A stretch of 64,000 bases of DNA from Blepharisma stoltei (GCA_914767885.1 CAJZBQ010000027.1:124001-188000), one strand, 5' to 3'; positions 23,516-34,402 are shown, numbered from the stretch's first letter. The notes: generated from the letters alone by a model not told the origin. A program made the numbers and translations.

Positions 23516-24176
23516 TTATACGAGATCTTCTGCATATATATTTTCAAAACCCTCAACTTCTCCGACTATTTGTTCAGGCTGAATTCCACGAGTTAGCATT
23601 TTCTGCTTAAGCGTTGTGATTAAATTTGTGGAGTTATTATAAGATTTATAATGATTAGGAATTTTTGGCGATTTCTGATAAAAAAGCAGAATTCATTAGA
23701 AATTTGTATAGATTTGCTCCAAAAACTAGAAACTGCGTCACTTACCATAGGCCGCTGATTGACCCTTTCCATCATTTTCTGTTTTTCTGCATTTGCTCGA
23801 TCGTTTTCTTCTTTTTGCCGCTGTTTAGCTTCTTGTAAACGCTTTTCTTTGTCGTCTTCTTCTGATCTCAGCTTAGCTTGAATGGACCCTGACTGTTTAA
23901 CCCTTTGTTTGGCTTCTTCGTATTTTCGTTTTCTTTCTTCTTCTTCAGATTTAAGCCGTAATTCTTCATTTTTGGCTTCTTCAAACTGCTTTTTTCGATG
24001 CTCTTCAGCCATTTGTTGCTTTTTAGTGGACTTAGGAGGCTCAGCAGGGGGGTCTAGACTAACTACTTTGTTTAGCATAGAGCCAAAGCCTTTTAGCATT
24101 AATTCTTTTTGGACCTCGTCAAGGTCTTCAATGACTTTGACTTTCTTTTTTATTTCACTGAAATTATGTAGATTTA
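23516..24176 (-). CDS. Charged coiled-coil protein, 5' end unresolved
   Basis: Readable from about 24176 (EIKKKVKVIEDLDEVQKEL) through MLKGFGSMLNKVVSLDPP, a Lys/Glu coiled coil, and after one IES to ITTLKQKMLTRGIQPEQIVG and a stop at 23516. No ATG precedes the first coding stretch in frame, so the first exon is hidden behind an IES I cannot place; alternatively translation starts at the Met at 24099. Family unknown. Confidence 0.65.
23637..23728. other. TA-bounded IES in coiled-coil gene
   Basis: About 92 bp (89 if the neighbouring TA is used). Removal joins MVSDAVS to NSTNLITTLKQKM. Confidence 0.7.
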
Positions 24177-24228
24177 ATTAATAGGGTTTGGCGGATAATA
24201 GTATTTTAGGTAAAATTGAGATTTTTCT

Positions 24229-24440
24229 TACTCCCTAGTAATAAGCAAATTCGTGGCGGTTTTAATGCACAAATTTTAAATAGTAAATTTATATGAATAG
24301 ATTGAAATTTGCTTATTATTTGGTGATTTTCAGATAGAGCATTATAACAAATTTCGCCTTTTCATAAAAATTTACTTACTAGTTAAAAATTTTATGCTAA
24401 AAGCTTCACGAATAGCAAGAATTTGCTTATTGCTTGGGAG
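24229..24440. mobile_element. MITE-like inverted-repeat element at 3' end of FAM161-like gene
   Basis: Terminal inverted repeats CTCCCTAGTAATAAGCAAATTC (left) and GAATTTGCTTATTGCTTGGGAG (right). It begins with TTA on the left, as the other C-tract MITEs do, but has ATT on the right. It overlaps the last codons of the neighbouring gene, so the somatic C-terminus may differ by a few residues. Confidence 0.65.
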
Positions 24441-27124
24441 ATTCATTAAATAATTCAATTGTTATTGGTATAAATTCTTTTGGTTTTGTTGGCTCGAATT
24501 TTGATTTTTTTCCTTGAATTTCTTTATCAAGGTCTTCCCATAACTTTTTAAAGTTTGGGGGATTTTTAGCTTTAAAAGCTGTAGAAGACTGTTTGCTAGG
24601 CTCAGCCAGGTTTTTATCACCTTTTGAATATCTCTCCATCCTAGGTGGCAGTTTTGCTTCCTCTAGTGACTTTTTGGCTGCAGCTTCAATTCTTGATCTT
24701 CTTTCTTCTTCAAGCTGCTTTGACATCTGATTGTATAGTGGCAAATTATTATATTATTTACCTTGATAAAAAACTTCTATAATTCATTTTTATTTTATTT
24801 TCTTATAGTAAATAAGATAAAGCTAATTAATGTATAGCCTTTCCTTATTATAATTTCTATAGTCGGTGGAGGCGGTTTTGCTTTAAATTTATATTGCTCC
24901 ACCTTTGGCTCCTCATTTTTCGATTTTTCTTTAGAATGAAAATTAAACGGTTTCTGCAGTTTTTCTGTAATTGCTTTTGAGTTTCTTTTAACTTCTAGCC
25001 TTCTAGCTTCTTGTGCTGCTAGTAAAGTTTGGTATTTAGGTATTAGAACTTCTGCAGGGATAGGATTTGCCTTAGGACGGTATTTTAAATGGAATTCTTC
25101 TTCTAGCTTTTTTTCTAAAACCATTTCGTCAAGTTTTTGCTGCCTGATGGATTTTGGTTTTATTTTTTCTCTGGTATCAAATTCAAAAGGCTCTGGAACT
25201 GTAAACTGGTGCTGGGATTTGCTGGATTTAGGTTTTTCATGCCTTTGAGGGCTTGAGTATCTTTCTATATGGATATCATCCTGGCTGTTTTCATTTTTAG
25301 GGGTTTTGCTACGAATTTTACTTATTTGGGTTGGTTTTACCTCATATTTGTCTATAAAATCAGCAGTAAATAAATTTTTCTTATCAGTTTTCCCTTCGTC
25401 TAATTTCATTTTTGGCTTTCCAGCAGAGCTGAAAAATCCTAGCACGTCGCTTCATAGTAGCAAAGTCCCTGCTTCTTTATCAATTCTTTTAATAACATTT
25501 TCCACTGATTCTGCTTTTTTTGTAATTTTATCTTCTCTTGCTTTTAATTTCAAGAATTCTTGGACTTGTGGATCTTCAAGCAAGGACACTACAAATTCTT
25601 CCCTTGAAACTTTATCAGTTCCCCGGCGCGGTAAGGTATCAAATACATCTTGGATTATTTGGAGGTAAAAATTGTCAAGTAAAATTTCAGGCTTTTCTGG
25701 TTCTGCTGGTTCTGCTGGGACTTCAGGCTTTCATTCCAGTTTTTGAGACTGAGATTTAGAAATAGAAGTAAAATAGTCCATAAATTGGTTAAAAGTGATG
25801 TTTTCGTATGGGTCTCCGTCGTCTTCTATATAGTCAAGCACCTCTTCAAGTGTCATAAAATTATCGTCAGATATTCTCATTTCTTATGAATAATTCATTT
25901 TTAATTAAAAAATTATTTTTATAAGGATAGACAAGGGTAATTTTTTTATGTTTTTAGCCTCTATAAATAGATATAATTGAATTGCATTTGCTTGAAGGAT
26001 TTTTATGAGATTTTCATCAGTTCTTAAGGTTTGGATATATACAAATTTCTGAAGAGTCCCATCATCAAATGTGTCAGTATTTTTAAAAATATATTCCAAT
26101 AAATCCTGCTGAGCGTCTGTTAAAACTATACAAGGGTAGGATGTTTTTCTTTGGATTAGGTCATAGGTTGGCTTTATTTGCTGCTGCTGGTCTTTTGAAA
26201 AAATAGCTGCTCTTGTTTTTGTAAACAATTGAATAAAATCCCGCTCTATAATGGAATCACTTGACCCAGAATTTTGGAAAATTTTGTCAACTTGCCTCAT
26301 AAATTCCTTGTCTTGAATATTTCCCATAATTCCTAGCAAATCCGCAAGTTCTTGGTTGCTGGCAATTTCTTTAATTAATTCAGTTTTTTCAATAAACCCA
26401 TTTTTATTGTGATCAATTTTTTTATCCTTAAAATCTCGTATATAATATTAATCCAAAATCTATTAATAAAACTTCATAATTTATCTCTTTTTACTATAAA
26501 AATCCATTTCAAAAGCTTGGTATTTTCATTTTCCTCCTCACTTATATCACCCTGATATTCCAATTTTCTATCATATAAATTTTTTTTCGGGATTTTCGCT
26601 TTCTTATAATTTTGATACTCTTGCAAAATGTCGCCTAATTTTGGTTTTTGCTGCTGGACTTCTTTCTTTTTCATATATTCTTCTTCTAACACCCTCAATT
26701 TCTGATTTTGCAAAACCCTAAGCCTTTCGATTTCTTCAAGATTGCTTGGAGCATTATTTTGAATTATATTTGTCTGCATGCTGCTTGGATAATATAAAGG
26801 TGAAACTTCAAGGTTTCTATTAGAATAAAGAATCGGCCCTTGAGAAATTCGGTACTAAATAGAAATTACGTCAGCTAATTTTAAAGACGTGCCTTTAAGC
26901 TTGTCAATTTCTTGGTCTATTGTGGATAGTAAGTTGTTATGATACATATAGCTTGAATCTATTTGATTAAAATCTGCATATTTGGTTTGAAATCCAGCAG
27001 TTTCTCTTGACGACGCAATATAGCTTTCATGATGTTTAGGGACTTGATAGCCGCCACCAAAGGACGTCTTATAAGCGACTGCTGAATTTATAGGCTCTTT
27101 TCCATGGTCTTTGAAAATTGACAT
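24427..27124 (-). CDS. EF-hand / FAM161-like ciliary protein
   Basis: One gene after three IESs and one intron. The N-terminus (MSIFKDHGKEPINS) leads to a coiled coil (LEEIERLRVLQNQKLRVLEE), an EF-hand-like region (RDFKDKKIDHNKNGFIEKTE), a helical middle, and a C-terminal half with FAM161 landmarks: PFNFHSKEK, YKFKAKPPPPT, then LYNQMSKQLEEERRSRIE with SLEEAKLPPRM, and NPPNFKKLWEDLDKEI. FAM161 proteins sit in centrioles and the connecting cilium and bind microtubules. EF-hands are not usual in that family, so this may be a lineage-specific fusion. TGA codes Trp in KLEWKPEV and LLLWSDV. Confidence 0.72.
24749..24850. other. TA-bounded IES in FAM161-like gene
   Basis: About 102-104 bp. Removal joins PPPPTIEI to NLPLYNQMSKQ, the junction between the two FAM161 blocks. 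Confidence 0.75.
25874..25975. other. TA-bounded IES in FAM161-like gene
   Basis: 102 bp. Removal joins KILQANAIQL to SDDNFMTLEEV. Confidence 0.75.
26441..26496. other. TA-bounded IES in EF-hand region
   Basis: 56 bp. Removal joins LLKWIFI to RDFKDKKIDHNKNG, making the EF-hand continuous. Confidence 0.75.
26855..26869 (-). other. 15-nt intron
   Basis: On the coding strand gtaatttctatttag. Removal joins SLKLAD to YRISQGPI. Confidence 0.9.
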
Positions 27125-27182
27125 TATAATAATTTAAATCAAAACTTATAAGAAAATTCTTAAATATAAGCCATAATCTGTA

Positions 27183-27935
27183 TTATAACTGCTCCTCTTC
27201 AAGCTCTCTATTTTCTGGGAACTCAAACATAAATTTCTCTTCATCTGCGTCAATAATCCTTAATTTCCCTACCCTTTTAACTTTTTTAATTTTCTCTTTA
27301 AGCTTTACTGCGAGATTTCTTTTTCTGTAATCATAAAGGTCCCCGTTATTAAAAGAAATATCAAATCTTTCAGGGTCCAGCCCAATTTTGTGCTCAATAA
27401 AGCTGATCTTTTTTTCGTTAGAAAATATAAGCTTGGATTTTATGCTGTGCATTCATGTATAATTTTCGATTAATTTTAAGTCTTCAGGGTCACAAATAAA
27501 GCTGATTTCGCCTGCTTTTACTTCTAAGTAGTCACCTCTGCTGTCTGATTTGTGTCTGTATTGGTTTAGGACTAAGTTTTTCATAGTGAGGTAATCATAT
27601 AGCATTTTTTGAGCGTATTCTGTAGCTTTTTTATTGGATTCGTGAAGGGTTGTGTTGATTTTTGTGATTAGTTTGCCGGCATGCATTACTTTAATGTAAT
27701 TTCCTTGAGGAACTAATAAGCCTTTAGGTGTTTTTCCTCCAATTCATGGCTCAGCATTTTGGTCTTCTTTGTTTTCATTTAAAGCTTCTTTTTTGTTTGA
27801 TAAATCGCCTTGATTTTCTGTTTCTAATATAACAGAATAAAATCGGCCATAAACTACTTTGTGAAAGCTCTTAAAATTGAGTGCGCTTCTATAAACTTGC
27901 TTTAAGCTTTTAAGTCTTAATAAATTTAGAAGCAT
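27183..27935 (-). CDS. Uncharacterised protein with probable mitochondrial presequence
   Basis: 250 residues in one exon. The first 35 residues (MLLNLLRLKSLKQVYRSALN) are hydrophobic and basic with no acids, as in a mitochondrial targeting peptide. The body is mixed and charged with a basic Lys/Arg patch near KLKEKIKKVKRVGKLR. Two TGA codons are read as Trp (AEPWIGG, NYTWMHS). I do not recognise the family. No IES interrupts it. Confidence 0.75.
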
Positions 27936-28175
27936 TTATTTTATTCATTTTTATTTGGTAATTAAAAATTATCCTATATACTAACCAGCTCTTAAATTTT
28001 ATTTATCAGCTATTAATCCCCTTTATTTATTAAAATTCAACATAATTCTAAAATATTTATTTAAATATTTTAAAAAATCTTATTACCCAAAAAAACCATC
28101 AAAAAATCCCATAAAAATGCAGAGGTATTAAGCTATGAAGAAACTTAAACACAATGTGGCAGTTATTAAAATAAA

Positions 28176-30281
28176 ATGGAAGAGGAATCAATTTATAACC
28201 TTATCCCAAAGGAATATGTGCCGCCTCCAAAACCTAAACGCTATAAATCTAAATATCCAGCTGAAGCCCCGCCAACCGCAAGCACGTTTGGGTAATTTTT
28301 ATTTAGCTTAAAAACAACTTCAAAGGTGCTAGGAAATGTCGCTGGAGATTATGAACATTTTGATGGGCCTCACCGCATAAATAAAATATGGCGTCTTCGT
28401 CTGGGCATGGCCGGAGGCCATGCATACTCGACTTATATTTTATTTATATCCGGCAAGGTTTTACCAATCAAGAAATGGACGGCAATGCTAGGTAAGCAAT
28501 TCTGGTAATGTACAGAGCCTAGCCCTTAGTCTGGTTTCGAGGTTGGGTTTTACCATAAGGGAAAGGAGGTTTGGATTTGGAAAGGGCAAGCCCAGCAAGG
28601 TCTGCAGGTAATACCCAGATCAATCGGGCAACTGCCTAGCGTGAAACCGGGCGTTACGTCCCGGGATCCAAATTTTTCCTTTTTGCCGAAAGGTCGAACA
28701 GAAATTCCATTTTTTGGATTTTTGTGTGGCCAACCTTGTAACACATGCAGCAGCCGCAGAAGTCCATAGTCCGCCCACTCAACACTGGACCGAAAGGGAG
28801 GAGGAGACGTCCAAGCAGAGTCTCACTTCAGAAGTGCCCTGGCATCAGGCGCTGAAGGAGAAGAAAGGTAGTGTCAGAGCTGAACACTTGCCCAGCGAAT
28901 CATTGCCCCAATTCGAGCAAGGCGAAGCTGAAGACGGCGCAAAGCGGATGAACTGCCCGTACGGGAGAGTCCTTGGTGACTGCGTAACCAATATGGCAGA
29001 CGCCAACCTTTAAGTTTAAGTTTAAGATGGGCCTCACCGCAGTAAAAGCTTAGGCGCTACTTTTGGTAAAGCAAAAGGCTCAGTAAAGCCTGACCCTCAG
29101 AGTTACCGCAAAAAAGGAACTGGGACTATGAAGCTTCCTGAAGCCACCAATAAATTTTCATATACAGCTCAAGAAAGAAGACCTCCAATCCCTAAAAATG
29201 ACGAAAAGCCTATCATGGGATTAAAAACAGATAAAAATTTCATAGTCGCCAACGCCGTCGAAGTGATCTTAAAAGCTCCAAAAACAGTCCCAGAGCAGCC
29301 AAACCCGCTACAAAAAAAGGATTTCGGACAAGTTCCTCAATATTTGAACAAAATTAAAGGAGATATTGAAGAGGAGTATAATACGCTAAAACAGCTGAAA
29401 AGAGAGCAAGAGGAGGAGCAGGAAAAACAGAAGTATTTGGTTTCGCAAGAAGAAGTAAAAGAATTAAGAGATATATACATTAAAATAGTGTGGCGAACTA
29501 AACCACCCTCTTAACTTCTGTTACTGGCATCCCATAGGACGCGAAAGGACATTGAGAAGGGTGATCTCTGCATTAAAATAGTGTGGCGAACTAACCCACC
29601 CCTTTAACTCCTGTTGCTGGCATCCCACAGGGCGCGAAAGGACATTGAGAAGGGTGATAGCGTTCGGGAATGTGTATTAGGCTGGTTTTTATTGGTTTGG
29701 TGAAGGACAATCCCGGTTGGCTGGCTGCATGCTTTACTCCCATGCCAAATTTTTGACTCAGTGTGAGATGAGGGGTTTCCCAGCAGAGTCAGTGACGTTC
29801 GTACTGAGTAATCGGGACTATTCCACAGCGTGAAACCAGGACTTGAAACCTAGGCTACGGATTTCTATCTTAGCCAGGAAAACATTTGTAAGGTCGTTTA
29901 CCAACTGATGAGCAGGCGAATGGAGCGTTAGTCCTTTGTATAATTACAGCAAGCTTTTTGATAAGTTTAATTAATGTTAAATGTTTAAGAGATGGGCTAA
30001 AGAAGAAATGGGAAGCTGTTAATAAAGAATATTGAATTACTTCTGAAAAGGCTGTTAGGATAAAGAGGTGGGTATTAATTTCTATAAAAAATAAAGAAGC
30101 AAAAATTACTAATAGGAGCTATCGGGCATTTTGAGGATATCAAATGATAACGCATATAAGAAAACCAGACACGCAAGGATTGAAGAGAAAAAAAGAAAAC
30201 TGTGAAAAAGAGTTAGCACAACTGGAAAAAGATATGGCAGCACTTGACAGAGCTTATGTGTTCGTAGACAGCACTGCGTAA
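28176..30281 (+). CDS. ENKUR: Enkurin
   Basis: Enkurin is an axonemal doublet-microtubule protein originally described as a TRPC-channel adaptor. The diagnostic N-terminus (ESIYNLIPKEYVPPP), the middle (DEKPIMGLKTDKNFIVANA) and the C-terminal enkurin domain (QVPQYLNKIKGDIEEEY, KELRD-GLKKKWEAVNKEYQ, KELAQLEKDMAALDRAYVFV) are all present. The gene is interrupted by one 15-nt intron (28292-28306), two SINE-like elements (28378-29025 and 29473-29984) and one IES (30030-30137). Removing the elements between their duplications restores every block, so the germline copy looks functional only after editing. Confidence 0.92.
28292..28306 (+). other. 15-nt intron
   Basis: Sequence gtaatttttatttag. Removal joins PTASTFG to LKTTSKVLG. 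Confidence 0.9.
28378..29025 (+). mobile_element. SINE-like element, subfamily A, inside enkurin exon
   Basis: 648 bp, flanked by a perfect 16-bp duplication GATGGGCCTCACCGCA (28362-28377 and 29026-29041). Head TAAATAAAATATGGCG, tail repeats of TAAGTT. Removal with one duplication gives YEHFDGPHRSKSLGATFG. The duplication contains no TA. Confidence 0.88.
29473..29984 (+). mobile_element. SINE-like element with duplicated head, inside enkurin exon
   Basis: Flanked by TTAAGAGAT (29464-29472 and 29985-29993). The first ~95 bp (CATTAAAATAGTGTGGCGAAC...) occurs twice in tandem, from about 29478 and 29571. AT-rich tail near 29958-29984. Removal gives VKELRDGLKKKWEAV, the conserved enkurin C-terminal block. 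Confidence 0.82.
30030..30137. other. TA-bounded IES in enkurin
   Basis: 108 bp flanked by TAT. Removal joins EAVNKE to YQMITHIRK, matching the enkurin consensus. Confidence 0.85.
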
Positions 30282-30708
30282 TTTAATGGGCATTGCTCTT
30301 ATATTCAATATACTTTTATATATTATTTTATAATCTCGAGAAAATAATTTCACTATTGCTATATTAATCAAAGGTTTAAAATATTTTTAAAAAAAAAGTT
30401 ATAGTAGATTTTAACTATTAAAATTCTAATATATATAAACTTCCTAGTTAAATAGATAATTGCTTCATTTCATCCTGTTTCTCATATTTTGAATATTATT
30501 TTCTTGTGATTTCTCTCCATTCTTTCCATTATTTATTTTGAGTATGACTAGTCTTATGTAAATTTATATCTAAGTACTTATTTTGCACAATCTTCACGAT
30601 ATCGAATAATTTTTGTCATAAAACACCGAATTTTTATTTATATTTAGTAAATAAAATAATTTTTTCATGGAGAATTCTTTACGGAAACCTTAGAACTATA
30701 TTATCTTA
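30282..30708. other. AT-rich intergenic spacer
   Basis: Convergent 3' ends of enkurin and the kinase. Nothing else recognised. Confidence 0.6.
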
Positions 30709-31826
30709 CTAAATTAAACTCATCAATGGTTGGCCTTCTGAATTAAGCCACGGATCAACTAGCAGACCTTCAATTGTAACTCTTGTCCTAGGGTTTTTGT
30801 CAAGTACATGCAGGATCAGATTTCTAAGATCTGCAGATATTGGTCGGATGTTAGGTATTATCAAACTATCTAAATCTTACTCATCGTTTTCAATAGAATT
30901 CATAATCTCAGAAATACTAGATCCAGAAAAAGGCAAAATATTGAAAACTGCTATATAAAGAGTAACACCTACAGCCCAAATATCAGCGGCCCTTCCAGAG
31001 CAGTGCTCTATATCAGTGATGGACTCTGGTGCTAGGAAATGATATGTCCCTTGTGTTTTCCTTATATTGTCGTTTTCGCCTTCAAATTTCGAAGCTTGGC
31101 CGAAGTCAGCCAGCTTTACATGGTTTTTTGAGGTCAAAAGAACGTTTTGTGGCTTTATATCTCTATGAATGATATGATTTATATGGAGATATCGGACAGC
31201 CAGAACTAGCTGCCGGAATATAGATTTTAACTGAGATTCTGATATTTCTTTGTTGGTTCATGGAGTAATAAATCTATGCTCATTGCTATTTCAGTCCATT
31301 AGCGATCCTCTTTCACAGTAGTCAAGAACTATATATTGTTTACTCATATAAAACATTTAAAATTGAATTAATGATTATAAATTTTAATAATTCCTATTTT
31401 TTTATAAAATAAAGGGCTTTTCTCCCATTATTTTTTAATAAAATAAGATAAAACTTTAATAAATTTTTTTTCACCTTCAACGTCATCAATGATTTCATAC
31501 ATTCTGATCACATTGGGATGATTAAGTTCTTTCATAAGATCGATCTCTTTATATACATCAGTAAGTGCATTAGTAACAACCATTCTTCCATCAGCTGAGT
31601 TAGAGAAATCTCTTCTCCTCATTAGCATGTCTTTTTTAAAGACTTTCATTGCCTATTTTATATTTACGTAGAAATCATCTCTTGCCTTGCACAATTTCAC
31701 AGTCGCATATGCGCCTTCTCCAATTTTTTTAATAATTGTATATTGGTTAATTATCTTGTGTCCTTTGCGGTCTTTTGAAATAGTGACTTGTGAGGTTTCT
31801 ACTACTGGGCGTGGATTAGACCTCAT
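30709..31826 (-). CDS. CAMKK-like serine/threonine kinase
   Basis: Complete small kinase. Gly-loop IGEGAYATVK, ATP Lys in YAMKVFKK, a Ser/Arg insert (MRRRDFSNSADG), LDHP-type PNVIRMYEIIDD, HRDIKPQN catalytic loop, DFGQAS, APES and a C-lobe ending in DPWLNSEGQP. The insert after the VAMK motif and the C-helix spacing match Ca2+/calmodulin-dependent kinase kinases and SnRK-activating kinases. A C-terminal calmodulin-binding tail is lacking. Two 15-nt introns and one IES interrupt the frame; TGA codes Trp in MDWNSNE and TPWTNKE. Confidence 0.85.
30866..30880 (-). other. 15-nt intron
   Basis: On the coding strand gtaagatttagatag. Removal joins NSIEND to DLIIPNIRP. Confidence 0.9.
31343..31461. 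other. TA-bounded IES in kinase gene
   Basis: About 116-119 bp between kinase subdomains IV and V. Removal joins DDVEGEKKF to KQYIVLDYCERG. Confidence 0.75.
31653..31667 (-). other. 15-nt intron
   Basis: On the coding strand gtaaatataaaatag. Removal joins KARDDFY to AMKVFKKD, just before the ATP-binding lysine. Confidence 0.92.
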
Positions 31827-31911
31827 ATTTTATCAAAGCTCTTAATATTTGCATAATATCTATTAAAATATTAATGCGTTTTACATGCTTACCTTTGCTT
31901 ACCAATTTTAT

Positions 31912-31936
31912 AGGGTGTTAGGGTGTTAAGGTGTTA
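31912..31936 (+). repeat. Interstitial telomere-like repeat
   Basis: About three units of GGGTGTTA (the last one AGGTGTTA), the complement of the CCCTAACA repeat known at heterotrich somatic telomeres. It lies between the divergent kinase and centrin genes. Confidence 0.55.
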
Positions 31937-32066
31937 AAAAAAAATTATAAAACAATTTATATCAAAGAGTTAGATTGATACAAATTTTATTGCAAAAAAT
32001 TAAAGCAAAAGTTAATCGTTTTAATTTTTCTTAATTTCAAAACTTTTTCTTCCAATAAATTTAAAT

Positions 32067-32672
32067 ATGAGACGTGGTCAAAACCAAGAAATTTCTTCTC
32101 GTCCAGGCGCGCAAAGAAGCAAATCCCCAGGAGGGAGACGTGGGGCTGAACGCAGAGGTCTTACAGAGGATGAGATCGAAGAGATAAAGGAAGCCTTCAA
32201 TTTGTTCGATACTGATGGGTCAGGGACAATTGATCCTAAAGAGCTTCGAGCAGCCATGCAATCTCTTGGTTTCGAGACCAAAAACCCAACCATTTACTCT
32301 ATGATTGCCGATCTGGACAAGCTTGGCACCGCAATTGATTTTGACATGTTTTTAGATGCCATCACAGACAAGTTAGGAGACAAAGAAACCAGAGGAGGTA
32401 TTTATTCCCTATCTAGCTGAATTTTCTATAAATTTCTTATAAAACTATTATCAACTATCCATTTCTAAAAAGTTTATAAGATCTTTGACTTGTTTGACGA
32501 CGACAAGTCAGGCTCGATTAATCTTAATAACTTGAGAAGAGTCGCCAAAGAGCTTGGAGAAACCATGACAGTAGACGAACTTAATGAAATGCTTGAAAGA
32601 GCAGCATCTAATGGGCATGAAATCACAAGGGAAGATTTCTATACAATCATGACCAAGAGAGCATTCCCATAG
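32067..32672 (+). CDS. Centrin
   Basis: EF-hand protein of basal bodies and contractile fibres. A basic, disordered N-terminus is followed by EF-hand 1 ([13 protein letters not shown]), a degenerate second hand, hand 3 ([13 protein letters not shown]) and a degenerate fourth hand ending in IMTKRAFP. Only hands 1 and 3 keep all calcium ligands. One IES (32403-32474) lies in the central linker; removal gives [18 protein letters not shown], which aligns residue for residue with other centrins. Confidence 0.93.
32403..32474. other. TA-bounded IES in centrin
   Basis: 72 bp flanked by TAT. Removal keeps the linker the same length as in other centrins. Confidence 0.85.
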
Positions 32673-32889
32673 ATTAACTTAATTTAATTATGGAAAATTC
32701 ATTTAATCCTATAGAGAGTCTTGATAATATACTATTTACAAAAAATATAAATAAAAAAAAATGATTATAAACATGCTTGCATTCATTATAAATAATTATA
32801 GAATTGATGAATCATAAGGATAAGGATAAGAGAGAAAAATAATAAAAAATAGTGTATAAATGCATGTTTCACATTTGGTCTTTAATGAA

Positions 32890-32961
32890 GGGTGATTAGC
32901 TCATTGGTAGAGCAATTGACTGCAGATCAATAGGTAATTGGTTCGATTCCGATATCGCCCT
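32890..32961 (+). tRNA. tRNA-Cys (GCA)
   Basis: Cloverleaf: acceptor GGGTGAT/ATCGCCC, D arm GCTC-ATTGGTA-GAGC, anticodon arm ATTGA-CTGCAGA-TCAAT with anticodon GCA, T arm ATTGG-TTCGATT-CCGAT. No intron. Confidence 0.95.
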
Positions 32962-32962
32962 C

Positions 32963-32968
32963 TTTTTT
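32963..32968 (+). terminator. RNA polymerase III terminator
   Basis: Run of six T two bases after the tRNA-Cys. Confidence 0.8.
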
Positions 32969-33049
32969 ATGCTTTCTCTAAATGAGGGTTTTGAAAGGCC
33001 GTTATAAGAAAAAATTAATTTTTTGAGTTAAAAAGTTATAAATTTAAAT

Positions 33050-33979
33050 TTAAGCACCAGGAGCAGGAGCTTTTCTGGCTTGTTGGTTTTGCCTTCTTAC
33101 AGGCTGATTTCTTCTAGGTGGAGCTGGTTGTTGAGCAGGTTGTGGAGCAGGCAGTGCTCTTTGTACAGGAATAGTGGGCTGGATATCACTATTTCTATAT
33201 CGTACAGGCTGATTATCTCGTCTCCAGTCGTCAGGGATATAATCTCCTCTTCTTTCTTCATCAACGGTATCCCTGTTCCTGTTATCTCTTATTTGTCTTC
33301 TTCCATATATATTTCCAGATGGAGCTGGTAGCGCATTACTTCCAAGTCCAAGGTTCCTTGCCCTCGCTTCCCAATCTCTATCAAAATCAGAAGCGTCATT
33401 CTCATTCATATTTCTATACAAGTCGCTTATTCTTTCTTCATTTCCTACACGTTCCTGGATCACCTTTCTCGATCTATCCCCAATTTTCCTCTCATGGCCA
33501 TATTTTTCGAGCCCTGTTCCTGTATTTTTGTAAGCTTGTTTCCTTTCCCCATATTTTGTCCCATGCTGATCTGTCCCTCCATAAGCTTGATTTTGGTATC
33601 TTTCTACAATGGGTCTGCCTTGGCTGTCATATTTGGTGCTTTGGACGATGGTTTGAGAGTAAAATTGAGGACTCCCAGAGCCTCTCATCATGCCTCCCAT
33701 ATCTTCAAATAAAGACCCTGTATCAGGCATCCTCATAAGGGAGCCCATGTGCCGGTCCATTTCTCTGAACATCGAAAAGGCTTGGTTATGCATGTCTTCC
33801 ATCATACGAGACATAGATGCAAATGGATTTTCTGAAAATACGGCTGGGGCTCCAAAGTTGGAAAATGGATCTTCAAAGAAATCGTGACGGTCTCTTTGGG
33901 CAGGGGGAGGGTAATCTCGCCGTTGGGGATGGGCTAAGCTTGTGGATCTTTTACCTTGTGAGTCTTTAATTGCGAGCAT
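33050..33979 (-). CDS. Myeloid leukemia factor (MLF) family protein
   Basis: 309 residues, single exon. N-terminal DPFSNFG and NPFASMSRMMEDMHNQ with Met-rich helices, then IVQSTKYDSQGRPIVERY and the MLF core GTGLEKYGHERKIGDRSRKV followed by DASDFDRDWE. A Gln/Pro/Arg-rich C-terminal tail is specific to this protein. MLF homologues act in protein quality control and transcription in animals and associate with encystation in some protists; the role here is unknown. Confidence 0.85.
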   Translation of the reverse strand: MLAIKDSQGKRSTSLAHPQRRDYPPPAQRDRHDFFEDPFSNFGAPAVFSENPFASMSRMMEDMHNQAFSMFREMDRHMGSLMRMPDTGSLFEDMGGMMRGSGSPQFYSQTIVQSTKYDSQGRPIVERYQNQAYGGTDQHGTKYGERKQAYKNTGTGLEKYGHERKIGDRSRKVIQERVGNEERISDLYRNMNENDASDFDRDWEARARNLGLGSNALPAPSGNIYGRRQIRDNRNRDTVDEERRGDYIPDDWRRDNQPVRYRNSDIQPTIPVQRALPAPQPAQQPAPPRRNQPVRRQNQQARKAPAPGA

Positions 33980-34402
33980 TTTATTTTTATTATAGAATGT
34001 TTAGATTTGGAGAGGGGACGAGATGAAAAATAATTTATAAGTGTAGAGGAAAGGGAAAGAAGATTAAAGAGAAAAAATTGATCGGGAAAACAGCTAGGAT
34101 TTATAACTAGAATTTTCTGGAAATGAGGAAGTCTGTTAAGAAATTAGATTTATTAATATTCTGATTAAAATAAATATGAGAAAAATTAATGTGATCCATA
34201 TGATTAGAATTTGTAGTTTATTCGACTCAATAAGAATAATTTTTATATTGAAGCCATTATACAAAACACAAAAATAATATTTTCTCATTTATTTGCGAAA
34301 TAAGGTACTTTTAAATCATATATCATATCTCAAATAAATAGCTTTACTTGTATAATAAGTTATTATTCCAATAAATTTATTATATAAAATTTTTAATTTC
34401 CT
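33980..34402. other. AT-rich intergenic spacer
   Basis: Divergent promoters of the MLF and topoisomerase genes would lie here. No gene seen. Confidence 0.5.

Noticed and set aside
28176..30281. Calling enkurin a pseudogene
   Set aside because: Every insertion can be removed at a direct repeat to give intact conserved blocks with no further damage; a dead gene would also carry point stops and frameshifts.
33080..33738. Plus-strand ORFs of 83 and 139 codons
   Set aside because: Antisense shadows of the MLF gene, whose protein has clear family motifs on the minus strand.
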